Of a stretch of DNA of 64,000 nt, positions 17,587 to 26,315 are shown piece after piece. Below the pieces are notes generated by a model that ran no database searches, had not been told where the DNA came from, and worked only from the letters and a program-made list of their open reading frames with translations. Position 1 is the stretch's first letter, and each line of letters opens with the position of its first letter. The stretch is from UBA6163 sp041753075 (GTDB lineage Bacteria > Planctomycetota > Planctomycetia > Pirellulales > Pirellulaceae), in NCBI GenBank assembly GCA_041753075.1, contig JBGSVE010000011.1, forward strand, positions 1 to 64,000. Reading direction: 5' to 3'. Position numbers and translations under genes: made by a program.

Positions 17587-18885
17587 TTACTGGAGCGATG
17601 CTTTGTCGCGACTTTCCAACTTCATCATCGTTCCCAAGACCGCCGCAATCGGCATTACCGCTGCGGCAGCCAGCAGGGCAATTCGGTGCGAGTATTCTTC
17701 GGCGATCAAGCCCCAGGTCCACGACCCCGTCGCCATGCCGCCGGCCATCACCGACAAATAGCAGGCCATGCCTCGAGCTCGGACCGAATTGGTAAGGCGC
17801 ATCTGGGCGGTTGAGTTCAGCGTCGTCAGCACCCACATCCAACTGAGTCCAATCACCAGCATCGCCGTCATCACGGCAACGGGGCTGGCCGAGATCGATG
17901 CGACCGCCAAGGCTGCGGCGTAAACGCACATCGACACAAAAACGGTCTGATCCGCGCCGATGAGGCGTCGTAGTCGCGGTAACGCAGCGGCAGCGACCAC
18001 CGCGCCGACGCCGATCGCGGCGACCAAGGCACCATAACCGCGCGAGTCCCAACGCAATTGCTGCTTGGCGATCAGCGGCAATAACGACCAAATTGCACTG
18101 GCTGGCATCACAAACAAGAACAGCCTTAACAGCACATTGCGGATCGCCGTGTCGGTGATTACCAGACGGACGCCAGTTTGCATCGACGCGAAAAACGGCT
18201 CGTGCGGGCCAGTCGTCGCGGGCGGTTTGCGCGTCCATACCAGCGTGGCAATGACCACGGCGAAGGATGTGGCGTTGACCGCAAACGACGCCCAGGTTCC
18301 GACCAGCGAGATCAACAATCCGCCGGTTGCCGGTCCCACGCTGCGGGCCAAGTTGAAGCTGATACTGCCCAGCGCGACGGCCTGCGGGATTTGCTCACGC
18401 GGGATCAATTCCGGGATCATCGCTTGCCACGTTGGCACGTGAATGACCAAGCCCAATCCCATCAAGCCAGTCAACACCAGCAACCAAGTCGGCGTGATCG
18501 TGTCGCAGAAAGTCATCACGGCCAATGTCGCCGCCGTCATCAACAGCATTGCTTGCACGCCGACGAGCAATCGCGGACGATCGACGCGGTCGGCGAGCGT
18601 TCCCGCCGGAATCGCCAGCAGCAAGATTGGCAACGACATCGCGACCCGCACGGCGGACACCATCTGCGGAGTGCCGTCGAGCGAAGTCATCAACCATGCC
18701 GCGCCAACTTCATGCACCCAGGTCCCGGTATTGGAGGCCAATGAGGCGATCCACAGCACGCGGAAAGTTGGCACCGCCAACGGCGACCACGGCCCGGCGG
18801 CAACGCGGTCAGGTTTAGTGGTCGTTTCGGTGGTAATCGAGATTTCGTATCGCCTTGAAGGAATCGCTGGCCAATGAATTCCCAC
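17587..18885 (-). CDS. MFS transporter, EntS-like
   Basis: A 432-residue major facilitator protein with about 12 membrane segments. The N-terminal half carries the MFS motif A equivalent between segments 2 and 3 (GTLADRVDRPRLLV), which in this subfamily resembles enterobactin exporter EntS and related drug exporters. Residues ATWVHEVGAAWL-type sequences (NTGTWVHEVGAAWLM) are typical of that group. GTG at 18885 is chosen because an upstream TTG at 18918 would overlap the sulfatase gene; the gap to that gene is then 14 bases, so the two are likely co-transcribed. Substrate is unknown. Confidence 0.88.
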   Translation of the reverse strand: MGIHWPAIPSRRYEISITTETTTKPDRVAAGPWSPLAVPTFRVLWIASLASNTGTWVHEVGAAWLMTSLDGTPQMVSAVRVAMSLPILLLAIPAGTLADRVDRPRLLVGVQAMLLMTAATLAVMTFCDTITPTWLLVLTGLMGLGLVIHVPTWQAMIPELIPREQIPQAVALGSISFNLARSVGPATGGLLISLVGTWASFAVNATSFAVVIATLVWTRKPPATTGPHEPFFASMQTGVRLVITDTAIRNVLLRLFLFVMPASAIWSLLPLIAKQQLRWDSRGYGALVAAIGVGAVVAAAALPRLRRLIGADQTVFVSMCVYAAALAVASISASPVAVMTAMLVIGLSWMWVLTTLNSTAQMRLTNSVRARGMACYLSVMAGGMATGSWTWGLIAEEYSHRIALLAAAAVMPIAAVLGTMMKLESRDKASLQ

Positions 18886-18899
18886 AATTTGATACGTTC

Positions 18900-20390
18900 C
18901 TATCGCAACCGTTGCCAAGGGGGAATGCCGCCGGCGGCCTGCTGCGCCTCAAACGCTTCGTGATACGGCTTCGTTTTGGACATCGCCGCCGTCTCGTTAA
19001 TCATCAGTGGTCGGGTCGTTTTCCACCATTGGTCATAGGCCTGGCGCATCGTCGCCGCCAAGTCGCGGTGTTGGTCAATGCAGTTCTTCGTTTGGCCAGG
19101 GTCGGCGTCCATATCAAACAGTTCATCTTCGCCAACCAAACGGTACTGCGAACCGCGCACGGTGAAATCGACCCACTGGTAATCATTGGGTTCGGCACCC
19201 GTCGGCCAGCGACCTTTGTGATCGAACAGCAAACGATCTACCCACGGACCCGACGGATCGGCCAACAGCGGTAATAGGCTGCGACCTTCGACTTGATTGG
19301 TTGGCAACGTCGCCCCGGCGAGCTCTACCAACGTCGGCAAGATGTCGATGTGCGCAACGACGTGGTCGACGGTTTGATTATGTTCAAGTTTGCCATCCCA
19401 GCGAACGAAGAGTGGAACCCGCACGCCGCCCTCATCGACCGAGCCCTTCAGTCCCTTCATGCCGCCGTTGTTTGCGATCATCGGTTTCCCATCGGCGGCG
19501 GTGCCGATCGGTTGATTCAGCGGAGGGCCCGCCATGCCAGCCATGCCGTTGTCGGACATAAAGATAACGATCGTGTTTTCAAACAGCTTCATCGATTCGA
19601 GCGACGCCAACAGTCGCCCGAGGTTTTCATCGATGTTTTCGACCATGCCATAGAAGCCAGCATGATTTTTGTCGAAGCCGAGGTCCGCGAATCGTTTGCG
19701 GTTTGGTTCGGGTGCAAAGTACGGAGCGTGCGGTGCGTTGGTCGCGACGTAAGCAAAGAACGGGTCGCCGGTTTGTCGCTGAACGTCAATCCAATCAATC
19801 GCGGCATCGAAAAACACGTCGGTGCAAAAGCCTTTGGTTTGGACAAACTTGCCGTTGTGACGAATGACCGGATCGAAGTACGAATTGTCCGGCGCGTCGG
19901 CACAACTGCACGGATATGACTGGCCGATGCCGCCGGCACCGTGAATGAACGATTCGTCAAAACCACGCGCCCCGGGTTGATATTCGTCTTCGTCACCCAA
20001 ATGCCACTTGCCAAAAATCGCACTGCGGTAGCCTGCGGTTCTCAGCGATTGTGGCAACGTCGTCGCAGCCAACGTCAGTCTTTCTCGCTCGTTAATCGTG
20101 TGAGTAATTCCGTTGCGCATCGGATGCCGTCCGGTCATCAGCGCCGACCGCGTGGGGGCACATGTGGGGCTGACCATGAATCGATCGAAGCGCACGCTAT
20201 GGTCGTGCAATGCGTCCATGTGGGGCGTGCGAATCCAAGGGTTATCATGCCGACCCAGTGGCCCGTAACCTTGGTCGTCCGTAATCACCAACACGATATT
20301 GGGTCGCGAACCGCGCAGCGACTGAACGTCAGCAGCAAACCCAAGGCATGGTGCTGTTAATAAAAGTGCGGCGGCAAGTAGTTGACGCAT
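18900..20390 (-). CDS. Sulfatase (arylsulfatase family)
   Basis: A 496-residue exported sulfatase. A signal peptide (RQLLAAALLLTAPCLGFAA) precedes the metal-binding DD pair in VITDDQGYG. The formylglycine site CAPTR lies at about residues 77-81, inside TCAPTRSALMTGRHP. A later HAPYFAP stretch and GKWHLGDEDEYQPG are also typical. The active-site Cys must be converted by a formylglycine-generating enzyme not seen in this window. Such enzymes hydrolyse sulfate esters, and planctomycetes have many for marine polysaccharides. ATG 20390 with GGAG about 12 bases upstream is preferred over an in-frame GTG at 20405. It precedes the MFS gene by 14 bases. Confidence 0.95.
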   Translation of the reverse strand: MRQLLAAALLLTAPCLGFAADVQSLRGSRPNIVLVITDDQGYGPLGRHDNPWIRTPHMDALHDHSVRFDRFMVSPTCAPTRSALMTGRHPMRNGITHTINERERLTLAATTLPQSLRTAGYRSAIFGKWHLGDEDEYQPGARGFDESFIHGAGGIGQSYPCSCADAPDNSYFDPVIRHNGKFVQTKGFCTDVFFDAAIDWIDVQRQTGDPFFAYVATNAPHAPYFAPEPNRKRFADLGFDKNHAGFYGMVENIDENLGRLLASLESMKLFENTIVIFMSDNGMAGMAGPPLNQPIGTAADGKPMIANNGGMKGLKGSVDEGGVRVPLFVRWDGKLEHNQTVDHVVAHIDILPTLVELAGATLPTNQVEGRSLLPLLADPSGPWVDRLLFDHKGRWPTGAEPNDYQWVDFTVRGSQYRLVGEDELFDMDADPGQTKNCIDQHRDLAATMRQAYDQWWKTTRPLMINETAAMSKTKPYHEAFEAQQAAGGIPPWQRLR

Positions 20391-20520
20391 CGAACGGGAC
20401 TCCACGAGGAAAAGGATTCAACGGGACTATCCTAGCTGGTCGCGCAAAGCTGTTGGGTGCGGGCGAGGATTTCGGTACACTGATCGGCTACAAATCACAA
20501 ACTTACCAGGCGGAAAATAA

Positions 20521-20594
20521 GTGTCTGACCCCAATTGTGCGAAGCACCCGCAGGGCCGGTTCCCGGCAAATGGGGTCAGAGACTTTTTTCCGCA
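20521..20594. repeat. TGGGGTCAGAGAC / TTTTTTCCGCAG element, full copy
   Basis: CTGACCCCA (20525-20533) and its complement TGGGGTCAG (20571-20579) form an imperfect inverted repeat around a GC-rich core, followed directly by AGACTTTTTTCCGCAG. A half-copy of the right part occurs at 61672-61698. It resembles intergenic REP-like sequences bearing GTCTGACCCC seen in many bacteria. An open frame runs through it, but those residues are not counted as part of the next gene. Confidence 0.65.
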
Positions 20595-20610
20595 GTCATT
20601 TGGAATGCGA

Positions 20611-21528
20611 ATGAACGAACTGATTTCGCGAACGATATTGTTGGCGGTCGCGTCGCTGTGCCTTGCGGTAACTTTGGCGGCGGAGGAAAACGTTGTTGAC
20701 TTCGGCGGCCAGATCGCTCCGCTGTTGGCGACCCGATGCCTGAAGTGTCATGGGCCCGACGATGCGAAGAACGATCTGCGCGTTGATGATCGCGACAGCT
20801 TGCTGGGCTACATCGAAGCCGGCGATGCCTCAGCGAGCAGTCTTTGGACTGACTACTTGCGAACCGATGACGCCGATTTGCAAATGCCTCCGGCGGACCA
20901 CGGCGGGCCGCTGTCAGCAGGCGAATTGACGCTGATCAAGGTTTGGATTGACGAGGGCGCTAATTGGCCGGCCGATGCACTCGTAGCGATGCCGGATAAC
21001 ATGAATGTTGCCGTCGTTGCCGCGCCCGTTATCGCTCCGCAATCGTTGTTTGGCCGCGTTTGGGCTTTTCAAGGCTATCTGCATCCGGCAACGGTTCATT
21101 TTCCGATCGCGTTGTTATTGGTTGGTGGCATGTTCGTCGTGATTGGCTGGAAATATCCTGCCTTGGGTCAAAATGTGGCGCTCGTGTGTCTGTTCATCGG
21201 CACCGGGTCAGCGATTGTTGCCTCGGCGATGGGCTGGTCCTTCGCGGTGCGCGAAGGCTACGGCAATTGGAGCCGAGTTGATTTCGACGCCGAGATTTTT
21301 TGGCACCGCTGGTCCGCGATTGTCGTCACCATCGCATCGATCACCACCTCGTTGTTCGCACTGGCTTGGCTGCGCAGCGGATCGGCAGGGCTAGCGAAGT
21401 TTTGGCAAATCGGTTTGCTGGCGATCGCGGTGATGGTCGGACTGGTTGGGCACCAAGGCGGCGAGTTGACCTACGGCAAAAAGTTCTACCAAGAAGCGTT
21501 CAACGTGCTGCTGGGCGTTTCCGAGTAA
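20611..21528 (+). CDS. Cytochrome c / DUF2231-like membrane protein
   Basis: A 305-residue protein. A signal segment (residues 9-24) is followed by a planctomycete cytochrome C domain with haem site CLKCH at 43-47 (CLKCHGPDDAKNDLR). Then, after a linker, comes a membrane part of about four segments that begins with HPATVHFPIALLLVGG, the hallmark of DUF2231-like proteins. The combination suggests a haem-bearing membrane protein with a redox role; the partner is unknown. ATG at 20611 (or 20605, two residues longer) is chosen; an earlier frame start at 20521 lies inside a repeat. Its end converges with the sulfotransferase gene, 4 bases apart. Confidence 0.88.
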   Translation: MNELISRTILLAVASLCLAVTLAAEENVVDFGGQIAPLLATRCLKCHGPDDAKNDLRVDDRDSLLGYIEAGDASASSLWTDYLRTDDADLQMPPADHGGPLSAGELTLIKVWIDEGANWPADALVAMPDNMNVAVVAAPVIAPQSLFGRVWAFQGYLHPATVHFPIALLLVGGMFVVIGWKYPALGQNVALVCLFIGTGSAIVASAMGWSFAVREGYGNWSRVDFDAEIFWHRWSAIVVTIASITTSLFALAWLRSGSAGLAKFWQIGLLAIAVMVGLVGHQGGELTYGKKFYQEAFNVLLGVSE

Positions 21529-21532
21529 TTAG

Positions 21533-22645
21533 TCAATAGCCGTATCGCTCGAAATACCCAGCCCATTTTTGGTGGATCATTGCTTCATGCTCGGCGGACA
21601 AGCGATGTTGATTGACCTTGTACTCGCGGTGTTCTTTGGCGGCCCAAGCAACTAGCACGTCGCGCACGTAATCGAAGTCACCAAGCCTGAGCTGGCCATA
21701 GATCGCTTCGACCTGCGCCACCGGATCGGCAATCAAGTCCTCGTAGCGGAGTTCGACAAAATGGCCTGGATCGATTTTCTCGCGGTCACGCTGCAGCGCA
21801 ACATCCATGCGCTGGAAACAGTCGATGACATATTCTTCCAGCCCGGTGTCGCTAGGCGTCTGCAGCGTCTGGGCCTCGTCGAGGCTGCGCCACAGCCGGA
21901 CTGTTGACGGAAAAAGATTTCGCGGGTCGCGCGTGATATGAATGAACTTGGCACCCGGAAACGCTTTGGCTAGCGTCGCGATGCGGCCGGTGTGGGTCGG
22001 ACTTTTGACCACCAGCGGGCGGCCCGTGCGAAAGCTAACGCGACGCAGAAATTGATCCAGCGCCGCAGTCCAGACTTTTATTTCGCCAGCGGGCAATTGT
22101 TCGGTATCGAAGTAATCCAAATCCGGTGGCGGATTGTGGGGAAACGCGATGCGGCGATAGGGCGATGGCAAGCCAAGATTCACGAGCGCGAACTCGTCTT
22201 CTTGCGGCCGGTCCCAGCCCGCAGCCATATTGTCCATCGGACGCTTGCCCGGGAGCAGCCAGCCGCAGAACCAACGAAAAAACCATTCGCTGACCAAGAA
22301 GTGATGCGGAGCAAAACACTGGAACGTCGAAGGACTGCTCAAGCGAGCGTCGAGCACCAACAATTCGTGCAACAGCGTCGTGCCGCTGCGCCAATGGCCG
22401 ATGATAAAAATCGGTGGTGACACGAGTTCATTGCTGGCCAACTTTCGCCCGTAAATCAACCACTGCAACCCCGCCAGCAGCGTGTTAACGCCGGTCGCAA
22501 ACGTGATCGCAAACGCCATCGGCAGGCGGCTGGGGTGGATTGCGAAATGCCCTTGGCGGAGCAACGCCCACCATCCGGCGGGGCGCATTCCGTGCCAAAA
22601 ACGTGGCGAATAGAACGGGTAACGGTGAAACGAATCGTTGGACAC
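21533..22645 (-). CDS. Sulfotransferase
   Basis: A 370-residue PAPS-dependent sulfotransferase. The 5'-phosphosulfate loop is IIGHWRSGTTLLHELL (residues 81-96, the GHxRSGTT core). The 3'-phosphate-binding strand is ITRDPRNLFPSTVRLW near 236-251. A C-terminal WxxxxxxHREYKVNQHRL region is typical of the larger, bacterial type. It would move a sulfuryl group from PAPS to an acceptor, perhaps a carbohydrate or lipid. A GTG start is used since no ATG lies near. It is divergent from the MazG-like gene, with 119 bases between. Confidence 0.9.
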   Translation of the reverse strand: MSNDSFHRYPFYSPRFWHGMRPAGWWALLRQGHFAIHPSRLPMAFAITFATGVNTLLAGLQWLIYGRKLASNELVSPPIFIIGHWRSGTTLLHELLVLDARLSSPSTFQCFAPHHFLVSEWFFRWFCGWLLPGKRPMDNMAAGWDRPQEDEFALVNLGLPSPYRRIAFPHNPPPDLDYFDTEQLPAGEIKVWTAALDQFLRRVSFRTGRPLVVKSPTHTGRIATLAKAFPGAKFIHITRDPRNLFPSTVRLWRSLDEAQTLQTPSDTGLEEYVIDCFQRMDVALQRDREKIDPGHFVELRYEDLIADPVAQVEAIYGQLRLGDFDYVRDVLVAWAAKEHREYKVNQHRLSAEHEAMIHQKWAGYFERYGY

Positions 22646-22764
22646 TCAAAAACCACCGGAAAAACTGCGACGGCCATGCCGCAAGCCGGGGACCGCGAAA
22701 CCGAACCAAGCGTTACTATAATCGCCGGAACCACTTTTGCTTAGCCGCCGTATACCAACCAACA

Positions 22765-23106
22765 ATGCCGCCACCCGACCACCCTTCGACAACGTCCAAC
22801 AGCGATCTTTCGTTGCGTGACTTGCAAACCCACATCCGCGAAATGTATTTCGAGAAAGATGCCGCGCGGGGCATTGATGGAACGTTCATGTGGCTGATGG
22901 AAGAGATCGGCGAATTGGCCTCGGCGCTGCGCGGTGACGATCGTGAAAACTTGGCCGAAGAGTTTGCTGACGTGATTGCTTGGTTGGCCACAATTGCGAA
23001 TGTCGCCGAGATTGATTTGGCATCCGCGTTGACGGCGAAGTACGGTCATGGTTGTCCGGGCTGTCAAAAACTTGTCTGCACATGCCCCGACGAAGTGAAG
23101 CCGTGA
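22765..23106 (+). CDS. MazG-like nucleotide pyrophosphohydrolase
   Basis: A 113-residue protein whose core is the MazG alpha-helical domain: EKDAARGIDGTFMWLMEEIG carries the first EExxE-type metal site and EEFADVIAWL the second acidic one. These enzymes hydrolyse NTPs to NMP and pyrophosphate and act in house-cleaning or stress responses. The C-terminus has CPGCQKLVCTC, a possible zinc site. ATG 22765 (MPPPDHP) is chosen because the upstream sequence does not match the family. Its stop overlaps the next GTG start (GTGA at 23103). Confidence 0.88.
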   Translation: MPPPDHPSTTSNSDLSLRDLQTHIREMYFEKDAARGIDGTFMWLMEEIGELASALRGDDRENLAEEFADVIAWLATIANVAEIDLASALTAKYGHGCPGCQKLVCTCPDEVKP

Positions 23107-25241
23107 AGTTTGATTGCGCGACGTTGCTGCTGGCCGTGATTGCGTTCGCCCTCACCGCTCCGACTCATCTACTTGCCGAGCAACCTGCCGCCGTCGATCC
23201 AGTGCAGGTCGGCATTGGCGGTATCTATCGCGTTGGCAGGTGGACTGCGATCCGCGCTGGTGCTGATGCCGATCAAGTTGCCGCCGTCCAAACGCTCGAC
23301 GGAGACGGCGTGCGAGTCCGATACCAACAACCTAATGTGGCTGGCACCGCAAAGACGAACCGCTGGCTGTACGCTGTTCCCGGTTCGACCTCGGTGCCGC
23401 TGCGATTGTTTAATGCCAACGATACGCTCATTCGATCGGCACGATTCAACGGCAAATCAATCCCGGCGACAATGCCGTGGATTGTGACCTTTGGTGATCC
23501 GCTGAGTTTGAACCTGATCGGGCAAAACGATTTATTGAAACGAGCCGCAACCGTGGCTGTCAGCCAGATCAAGCGGGGTGACGACGTTCCCGACCAAACC
23601 ATTGGTTACACCGGAGTCGACTTGATCGTCATTGGTCCGTCCGGAATCGAGGCACTCAGTACGCTGGACATGGCCAAGGGAATGGCCATCATCCAGTGGG
23701 TTCGCCAAGGCGGACATTTGCTGTTGTCACTTGGCAATGATCCCAAAGCGATGATCGCCGCCGCACCGTGGTTGTCGGAAATCGTCCCCTGGTTAGCGGA
23801 ATCGAAGATCAATCGAATCGATGCGTCGGCGTTTGAAACCTACACAACCTCGCAGACAAAATTGCCGACGTTGGAGGGCAGCGAACTTCCGGCTCGCGGA
23901 GGGCTGACGATGATCTCCGGTCGTAATGCATTGCGTCAACCGTTGCGATTGGCGATGCAGCAAACCGTTGGCTTTGGCCGGGTCACGGTCGTCAGTGTTG
24001 CGCTCGATTCGGCTGAACTGCAGCGCTGGCCCGAGCGAACGTTGTTGGTATCTCGATTGGTCGGAGACTTGTTTAAGACCGAAGTCGAAGGTCGTCGCGA
24101 CAACCGCAGTGCATCAACCGCAGTCGCTTACGACGACATTGCCGGCCAAGTCCGCGCAACACTGGATAACTTCGACCACAAACGCCGCGTGCCGTACTCA
24201 GTGGTGTCACTGGTCTTATTGGCCTTGGCAGCGCTAGTCGGACCGATCGACTATTGGCTGGTCAATCGGATTCTTGGTCGCCCGCTGCTGGGCTGGATAA
24301 CGTTTCCGTTGAGCATCGCTTTGGTCTCGGCGTTATTTCTTGGACTGGGCCGACCTGCGGAATCCGCCGTCGCCCATTCCGCGTTTATGAACCGGATCGA
24401 GATTGTGGATATTGATGCCAAAAGTGACCAACCCGTCGGACGCGGTTGGTCGTGGGCTCATCTGTCCTGCGATGATGCGACACAGGCGGACTACCTCGCC
24501 ACCATCGACCCGGCGCTGGTTGCAACGGCCACCGATGCGGCGATCGTTTCGGCACCGTTTGGTCATCCGGGATCGACGTTCGGCGGCATTTCGATTGTGG
24601 GTGAAGACAGCCGAATGCCTTCGTATGACGTCGCGTTTATTAACTCAAAACCAGGTGATCCAGGGACAAGCGTATGCGGTGTGCCGCTGCCGCCCGGTGG
24701 CAGCAAGGGCATTGCCAGCCGGTGGTCGTTCGCGCCGCGGCTGATTGGCCAGTCGTCGTTATCGCGACGCCGTGGCAACGAATTACTTGCCGGCAGCTTA
24801 ACCAATCCATTGCCGGTCGATTTGCTCAACGGTGCGTTGGTGTACGGCGAATGGGTCTATCTGTTGCCAACGCGAATTCGCGCTGGCGAAACAGTCACTT
24901 CGGTTGAGTCGCTTCGCCAAAAGAATTTTCGCTGGCTGTTGGCGCGTCGCGAAGCGCTCGAGAACTCGTCGCGTTCGGAACCTTGGAACGTCGAGATGGA
25001 TGACGATCTGGGACGTTTGGCGGAGATACTGATGTTCCATTCGGTTGTTGGTGGCCGTGACTACACCGGGTTGGCAAACCGACCTTTGGCGAATCTTGAC
25101 CTCAGCGAGTTGCTAGACCAGGAGACCGCGATGTTGTATGGCGAATTGGCCGAGCCGGCGCTGAACGTCGATTTTCCGGTTCAGCGTCAATCGGTATCGG
25201 CGGTGCGGGTGCTGCTAAACGTTTCGCCACCACGCTTATAA
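23103..25241 (+). CDS. Exported membrane-anchored protein, ABC ATPase partner
   Basis: A 712-residue protein with a signal peptide (TLLLAVIAFALTAPTHLLA). A large extracytoplasmic region of about 350 residues contains a GATase-like stretch (LLLSLGNDPKAMI). Two membrane segments lie at about 360-410 (SLVLLALAALVGPIDYWLVN and GWITFPLSIALVSALFLGLG). The C-terminal third is soluble. No family can be named, though a C-terminal VGPIDYWLVNR segment is common to planctomycete proteins encoded with ABC transporters. GTG 23103 overlaps the MazG stop by 4 bases. It is 27 bases before the ABC ATPase gene, so it is a good candidate partner. Confidence 0.75.
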   Translation: MKFDCATLLLAVIAFALTAPTHLLAEQPAAVDPVQVGIGGIYRVGRWTAIRAGADADQVAAVQTLDGDGVRVRYQQPNVAGTAKTNRWLYAVPGSTSVPLRLFNANDTLIRSARFNGKSIPATMPWIVTFGDPLSLNLIGQNDLLKRAATVAVSQIKRGDDVPDQTIGYTGVDLIVIGPSGIEALSTLDMAKGMAIIQWVRQGGHLLLSLGNDPKAMIAAAPWLSEIVPWLAESKINRIDASAFETYTTSQTKLPTLEGSELPARGGLTMISGRNALRQPLRLAMQQTVGFGRVTVVSVALDSAELQRWPERTLLVSRLVGDLFKTEVEGRRDNRSASTAVAYDDIAGQVRATLDNFDHKRRVPYSVVSLVLLALAALVGPIDYWLVNRILGRPLLGWITFPLSIALVSALFLGLGRPAESAVAHSAFMNRIEIVDIDAKSDQPVGRGWSWAHLSCDDATQADYLATIDPALVATATDAAIVSAPFGHPGSTFGGISIVGEDSRMPSYDVAFINSKPGDPGTSVCGVPLPPGGSKGIASRWSFAPRLIGQSSLSRRRGNELLAGSLTNPLPVDLLNGALVYGEWVYLLPTRIRAGETVTSVESLRQKNFRWLLARREALENSSRSEPWNVEMDDDLGRLAEILMFHSVVGGRDYTGLANRPLANLDLSELLDQETAMLYGELAEPALNVDFPVQRQSVSAVRVLLNVSPPRL

Positions 25242-25268
25242 GTATCGTTTTTTTAAAGAGTTTGCTGC

Positions 25269-26207
25269 GTGATTAAAACCATTGACCTAACTAAAAAGTA
25301 CGGCGACATCTTTGCGATCCGCAGCATTGAACTGGATCTCGGCGAAGGCGATCTGTTCGGCTTCATCGGTCCCAACGGTGCGGGCAAGACGACGACGATG
25401 CGGATCATCGCAACGTTGTTGGCACCCAGTTGGGGCGAAGCTTATGTGTGCGGCAATTCGGTTCACACCAAGCCAAAAGAGATTCGTCGATTGGTCGGAT
25501 ACATGCCAGACTTCTTTGGTGTTTATGACGACATGACCGTGGTTGAATACCTCGAGTTTTTTGCCGCGGCCTATCGCATCAATGGCGAAGCCAGACGCAA
25601 ACGCGTTGATGAAATGCTTGACGTGGTTGATCTTGAGTTCAAACGTGATGCCTTTGCAAACACATTGTCACGTGGCCAGACTCAACGCCTTGGGTTGGCG
25701 CGAACGCTGATGCACGATCCACAGGTGTTGCTGTTGGATGAACCATTGTCAGGGCTCGATCCACGGGCGCGAATCGAGATGCGAAACCTGCTTAGGCGGC
25801 TTGGCCAAATGGGCAAGACGATCATCGTCAGTAGTCACATTCTGCCCGAGTTGGCCGACATTTGTAATAAGGTCGGAATCATCGATCGCGGCGAGTTGAA
25901 GGTCAACGCGACGGTCACTGAAGTGCTCAAACAAGTTCGCGAGCACACGGTGCTGGTAATCGAGCCGGCGACGCCGGATCAGTTGGTCAATATCGCCCAG
26001 TTGCTCGACGGCCACGAGAAGGTCCAGGCGATTGAACCGGGCGACGCGTCGATTCGCGTGGTGCTTCGCAGCGAGGTGACGGATTACAGCGACTTGCCGC
26101 GCCGGCTGATCGAAAATGGCATTAATTTGCGACGATTTAGCGAAGAACAGCTTGATCTTGAATCGGCGTTCATGGCCTTGACCAAGGGCACAAGTGTGCG
26201 GATGTAA
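25269..26207 (+). CDS. ABC transporter ATP-binding protein
   Basis: A 312-residue ABC ATPase of the drug/multidrug or ABC-2 type. Walker A is GPNGAGKTT (about 35-43), the signature is LSRGQTQR, and Walker B is VLLLDEPLSGLD. The switch His lies in SSHI. A C-terminal extension of about 90 residues follows the nucleotide-binding domain. The GTG start has a good AAAGAG ribosome site. An ABC permease would normally be next, but the following gene is an oxidoreductase on the same strand, and the only membrane protein nearby is the one upstream. It therefore probably works with that gene or with a permease elsewhere. Confidence 0.92.
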   Translation: MIKTIDLTKKYGDIFAIRSIELDLGEGDLFGFIGPNGAGKTTTMRIIATLLAPSWGEAYVCGNSVHTKPKEIRRLVGYMPDFFGVYDDMTVVEYLEFFAAAYRINGEARRKRVDEMLDVVDLEFKRDAFANTLSRGQTQRLGLARTLMHDPQVLLLDEPLSGLDPRARIEMRNLLRRLGQMGKTIIVSSHILPELADICNKVGIIDRGELKVNATVTEVLKQVREHTVLVIEPATPDQLVNIAQLLDGHEKVQAIEPGDASIRVVLRSEVTDYSDLPRRLIENGINLRRFSEEQLDLESAFMALTKGTSVRM

Positions 26208-26315
26208 TTTGGCTTCCATTGCACACGGCGATCGACGCTTTGCTTATGATGTTGTTGCGGTCCAGCGAGAACTGCGCTGACCATTTCTTTCCCAATCCCA
26301 CCTGGTGACTCTTAA

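Noticed and set aside
17462..18238. Minus-strand frame inside the MFS gene
   Set aside because: It lies in another frame of the MFS transporter and its product has no family match.
20521..20610. N-terminal extension of the cytochrome c/DUF2231 gene
   Set aside because: The frame is open, but the DNA is a repeat element and the added residues have no signal character. The true start is at 20605 or 20611.
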